Assembly (NCBI GenBank): GCA_003599745.1
Contig: QZJL01000011.1
Location: forward strand, 1-32,632
Source: Dehalococcoidia bacterium
GTDB taxonomy: Bacteria; Chloroflexota; Dehalococcoidia; Dehalococcoidales; SURF-40
DNA: 32,632 bases
Direction: 5' to 3'
Both the position numbers and the translations under genes were made by a program. This document shows positions 30,555 through 32,632 of this stretch, piece after piece. How positions within the stretch are numbered: the stretch's first letter is position 1; every line of letters begins with the position of its first letter. The notes below the pieces were generated by a model that did no database searches, was not told the origin of the DNA, and worked only from the letters and a program-made list of their open reading frames with translations.

Positions 30555-30583
30555 ATGATAGTATTAAATGTTAACATCGTCAA
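30555..30583 (-). promoter_or_regulatory. Putative promoter of the OLD gene (TTGACG-17-TATCAT) with a palindrome in the spacer
   Basis: -35 TTGACG (30578-30583), -10 TATCAT (30555-30560), 10-bp perfect palindrome ATGTTAACAT (30568-30577). Confidence 0.65.
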
Positions 30584-31770
30584 GGTGTGGTGGTTCTCCT
30601 CACCGCCTCTCTCAGCAAAAATACGGCGCAGATGAACGCCAGGACGCCGAAGATGGCGGCGATGTTGAAGACCCAGTTAGTCCCCATCATTGTCGCGAAG
30701 TAGCCCAGCAGGCTCGCCGAAAACGAGCCGACGCCGAAGCTGCAAAAGAAATAGATGCCGTAGATTCTGCCGCGCCAGCTTTGCGGGGTGTAATCAGCCA
30801 CCAGGGTGTTATAGATGGGCTGCCCCATGAAGTGAAAGAAGGCGAGGCTGGTCGCCGCGGCAATCAGCAAGAACCCGGTGGTGTTGCCTACCGCCAGCAA
30901 TAGCGGAAAGACCAGAGCGGCGACAAACATGGCGAGGCGCTCCCGCCGCCAGCGCTCGGCGAGGTGGCCGCCCAGGAACTGGCCGCCGATACCGAAGACC
31001 AGGGCGAAGGTGGTGAAGGAGCCGGCAATCATCACCGCGTCCAGGCGGAGGAAGCCGAGTTTCAGCCCCTCGCTCAAGTGCAGGGGCAGGAAGGTCACCA
31101 GCCCCCGGTAGATGAGGCCGTTGAAGACCTGGATGGCGAAGAGCAGCCCCAGGAGGGGCACCACCGGCCCGAGCCGGGCGCGCCCGGTGGCGGCGGTTTC
31201 GGGCGGCGGGGTGTCCGCCGGACGGTCTGGCTTCGTCAGGGCGAACAGGACGGTCAGGATGAGGGCGGGCGCCGCCAGGACGAAATAGCTTACCCGCCAG
31301 TTGAAGGCGGAAGCCGTTAGACCGGCGACCAGCGGGCCGAGAGCCAGGCCGAGGTTGCCCCCGATGCCCATGTAACCGAAACCCATGCCCCGCCGGGTGG
31401 CGACGCGGGCGACAAAGGCGCTGGCTACCGGGTGAAAGATGCCCATCGCCAGCCCCAGCACCAGCAGGCCGGCGCCCAGGGCGTAGATGTTGGGCGATAG
31501 CCCGATGCCGACGGCGGCGGCGGTCATACCGCTTGCGCAGACAATGAGCAGGTTCCTTTCGCTCGAGCGGTCGGCAAGTACGCCCGAAGGTAAAGCCATG
31601 AACCCGAAGGCCAGGCCGAAGATATTGGCGACGATGCCCATAGCCAGCAGGGAGGCATCGAACTCCAGGCTGATGCCGATGAGCACCACGCCGTAGGTAA
31701 GCTCCAGCATGTGCACCAGGGTGTGGCAGGCGGCGGTGGCGGCTACCCCCGCTTTTTGCGGGTTTATCAT
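30580..31770 (-). CDS. MFS transporter
   Basis: 396 aa, about 12 hydrophobic segments, GVLADRSSERN loop and PVASAFVARVATRRGMGFGYMGIGGNLGLALGPLVAG. Confidence 0.9.
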   Translation of the reverse strand: MINPQKAGVAATAACHTLVHMLELTYGVVLIGISLEFDASLLAMGIVANIFGLAFGFMALPSGVLADRSSERNLLIVCASGMTAAAVGIGLSPNIYALGAGLLVLGLAMGIFHPVASAFVARVATRRGMGFGYMGIGGNLGLALGPLVAGLTASAFNWRVSYFVLAAPALILTVLFALTKPDRPADTPPPETAATGRARLGPVVPLLGLLFAIQVFNGLIYRGLVTFLPLHLSEGLKLGFLRLDAVMIAGSFTTFALVFGIGGQFLGGHLAERWRRERLAMFVAALVFPLLLAVGNTTGFLLIAAATSLAFFHFMGQPIYNTLVADYTPQSWRGRIYGIYFFCSFGVGSFSASLLGYFATMMGTNWVFNIAAIFGVLAFICAVFLLREAVRRTTTP

Positions 31771-32366
31771 GCGCGGGTTGTCCGGTCGGCGGGCTCGGCG
31801 GCGGAATTTATGGTGGCCTTCCGCCAGCGTTCGCGGTCGGTCTCCATGAGCAGGAAATGATGGCCTTCAATCATCTTCTCACCTGAGGCAATGAAGCCGC
31901 ATTTGGCGAAGCATCGCTGTGCCCGGAGGTTGTCCCATAGTGTCTTGAGCCTGATTTTTTTCAGGTCGGTCTGTCTGAAGATATAGTCCAGCAGGGTGGT
32001 CGCGGCATCGCTGCCGTAGCCTTTGCCCCGGTACTGGCGCTCGCCAATCATAATCCCCAGTTCCGCGTCGCCTTTTTGCCGGTCAATGCCGTAATAGCTG
32101 CAGTTGCCGATGTGCTGGCCGCTCAGAGTCTCGATGGCAAAAAAACGGCGCTCCGGAGAAGCGAGAGAAAGCATTTTCCGGTACTCGGCCAGGTACTGGA
32201 CAAACGGCATCCGGAGTGGTTCGGTAGCGTCGAGGCAGGCGGTCTCGGGGTCGCACTGCCACCGGTAGTCACGCCCGGCGTCGGCGAGAGTTTTTGCCCG
32301 GAGACGGGTCTTGGTGCCGAGCGGCGCGTCAAAACCGCAGGGAGAAGGGGTTTCCATCAGAATCAA
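31767..32366 (-). CDS. GNAT family N-acetyltransferase (RimJ/RimL-like)
   Basis: IGNCSYYGIDRQKGDAELGIMIGERQYRGKGYGSDAATTLLDYIFRQTDLKKIRLKTLWDNLRAQRCFAKCGFIASG. Start may be ATG at 32357. Confidence 0.92.
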   Translation of the reverse strand: MILMETPSPCGFDAPLGTKTRLRAKTLADAGRDYRWQCDPETACLDATEPLRMPFVQYLAEYRKMLSLASPERRFFAIETLSGQHIGNCSYYGIDRQKGDAELGIMIGERQYRGKGYGSDAATTLLDYIFRQTDLKKIRLKTLWDNLRAQRCFAKCGFIASGEKMIEGHHFLLMETDRERWRKATINSAAEPADRTTRA

Positions 32367-32632
32367 GCTCTTCCAGTGCCGCTTCGGCGGCTTCTCTGGC
32401 GGCGTCGTTTTCGAGGCTAGCGCATTTTTTCAGAAATCGCCTGGCTTCTTCGCCGCCGATTTTGCCCAGGGCGGCGATGGCCGCCAGCAGCACCTCGGTG
32501 TCGGGGTCCTGGATATGGCGGGCGAGGTAAGGGATGGCCTCGGTCTCCCCGATTTCCCCCAGCGCCTGGCATGCCTCGTACCGGGTCTCGGTGTCGGCGT
32601 TTTCCACCTCCTTGAGGAGGATTTCCAGCCAG
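32329..32632 (-). CDS. HEAT-repeat protein (truncated by window end)
   Basis: ADTETRYEACQALGEIGETEAIPYLARHIQDPDTEVLLAAIAALGKIGGEEARRFL; frame is open to the right edge (WLEILLKEVENADT...). Confidence 0.88.
   Translation of the reverse strand, partial: WLEILLKEVENADTETRYEACQALGEIGETEAIPYLARHIQDPDTEVLLAAIAALGKIGGEEARRFLKKCASLENDAAREAAEAALEELDSDGNPFSLRF

Overview
GC-rich bacterial chromosome segment. Gene content suggests Chloroflexota/Dehalococcoidia; this is an inference, not tested. Core genes: CobN/BchH-type chelatase (cut by the left edge), tRNA-Lys, dgt, dnaG, rpoD, ffh, SbcC-like ATPase, HD-domain protein, uvrA, tRNA-His, tRNA-Arg, two MFS transporters, nitroreductase, S41 peptidase lipoprotein, a full seven-gene shikimate operon (aroF-aroB-aroQ-aroA-aroK-aroE-aroC, minus strand), a lower-GC OLD-family ATPase/TOPRIM nuclease, GNAT acetyltransferase, and a HEAT-repeat protein (cut by the right edge). 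The main discovery is upstream of aroF and is absent from the ORF track. A strong promoter (TTGACA-17-TATTAT) drives a 28-aa leader peptide, MLLASQWYYGYYFTGRTGCAGRSLAETR*, in which Trp, four Tyr and Phe are clustered. It is followed by four RNA segments that can pair in mutually exclusive ways (1:2, 2:3, 3:4), the last being a terminator hairpin plus U-rich tract just before the aroF ribosome-binding site. This is the architecture of a ribosome-mediated transcription attenuator that would sense all three aromatic amino acids and control the whole pathway from DAHP to chorismate.
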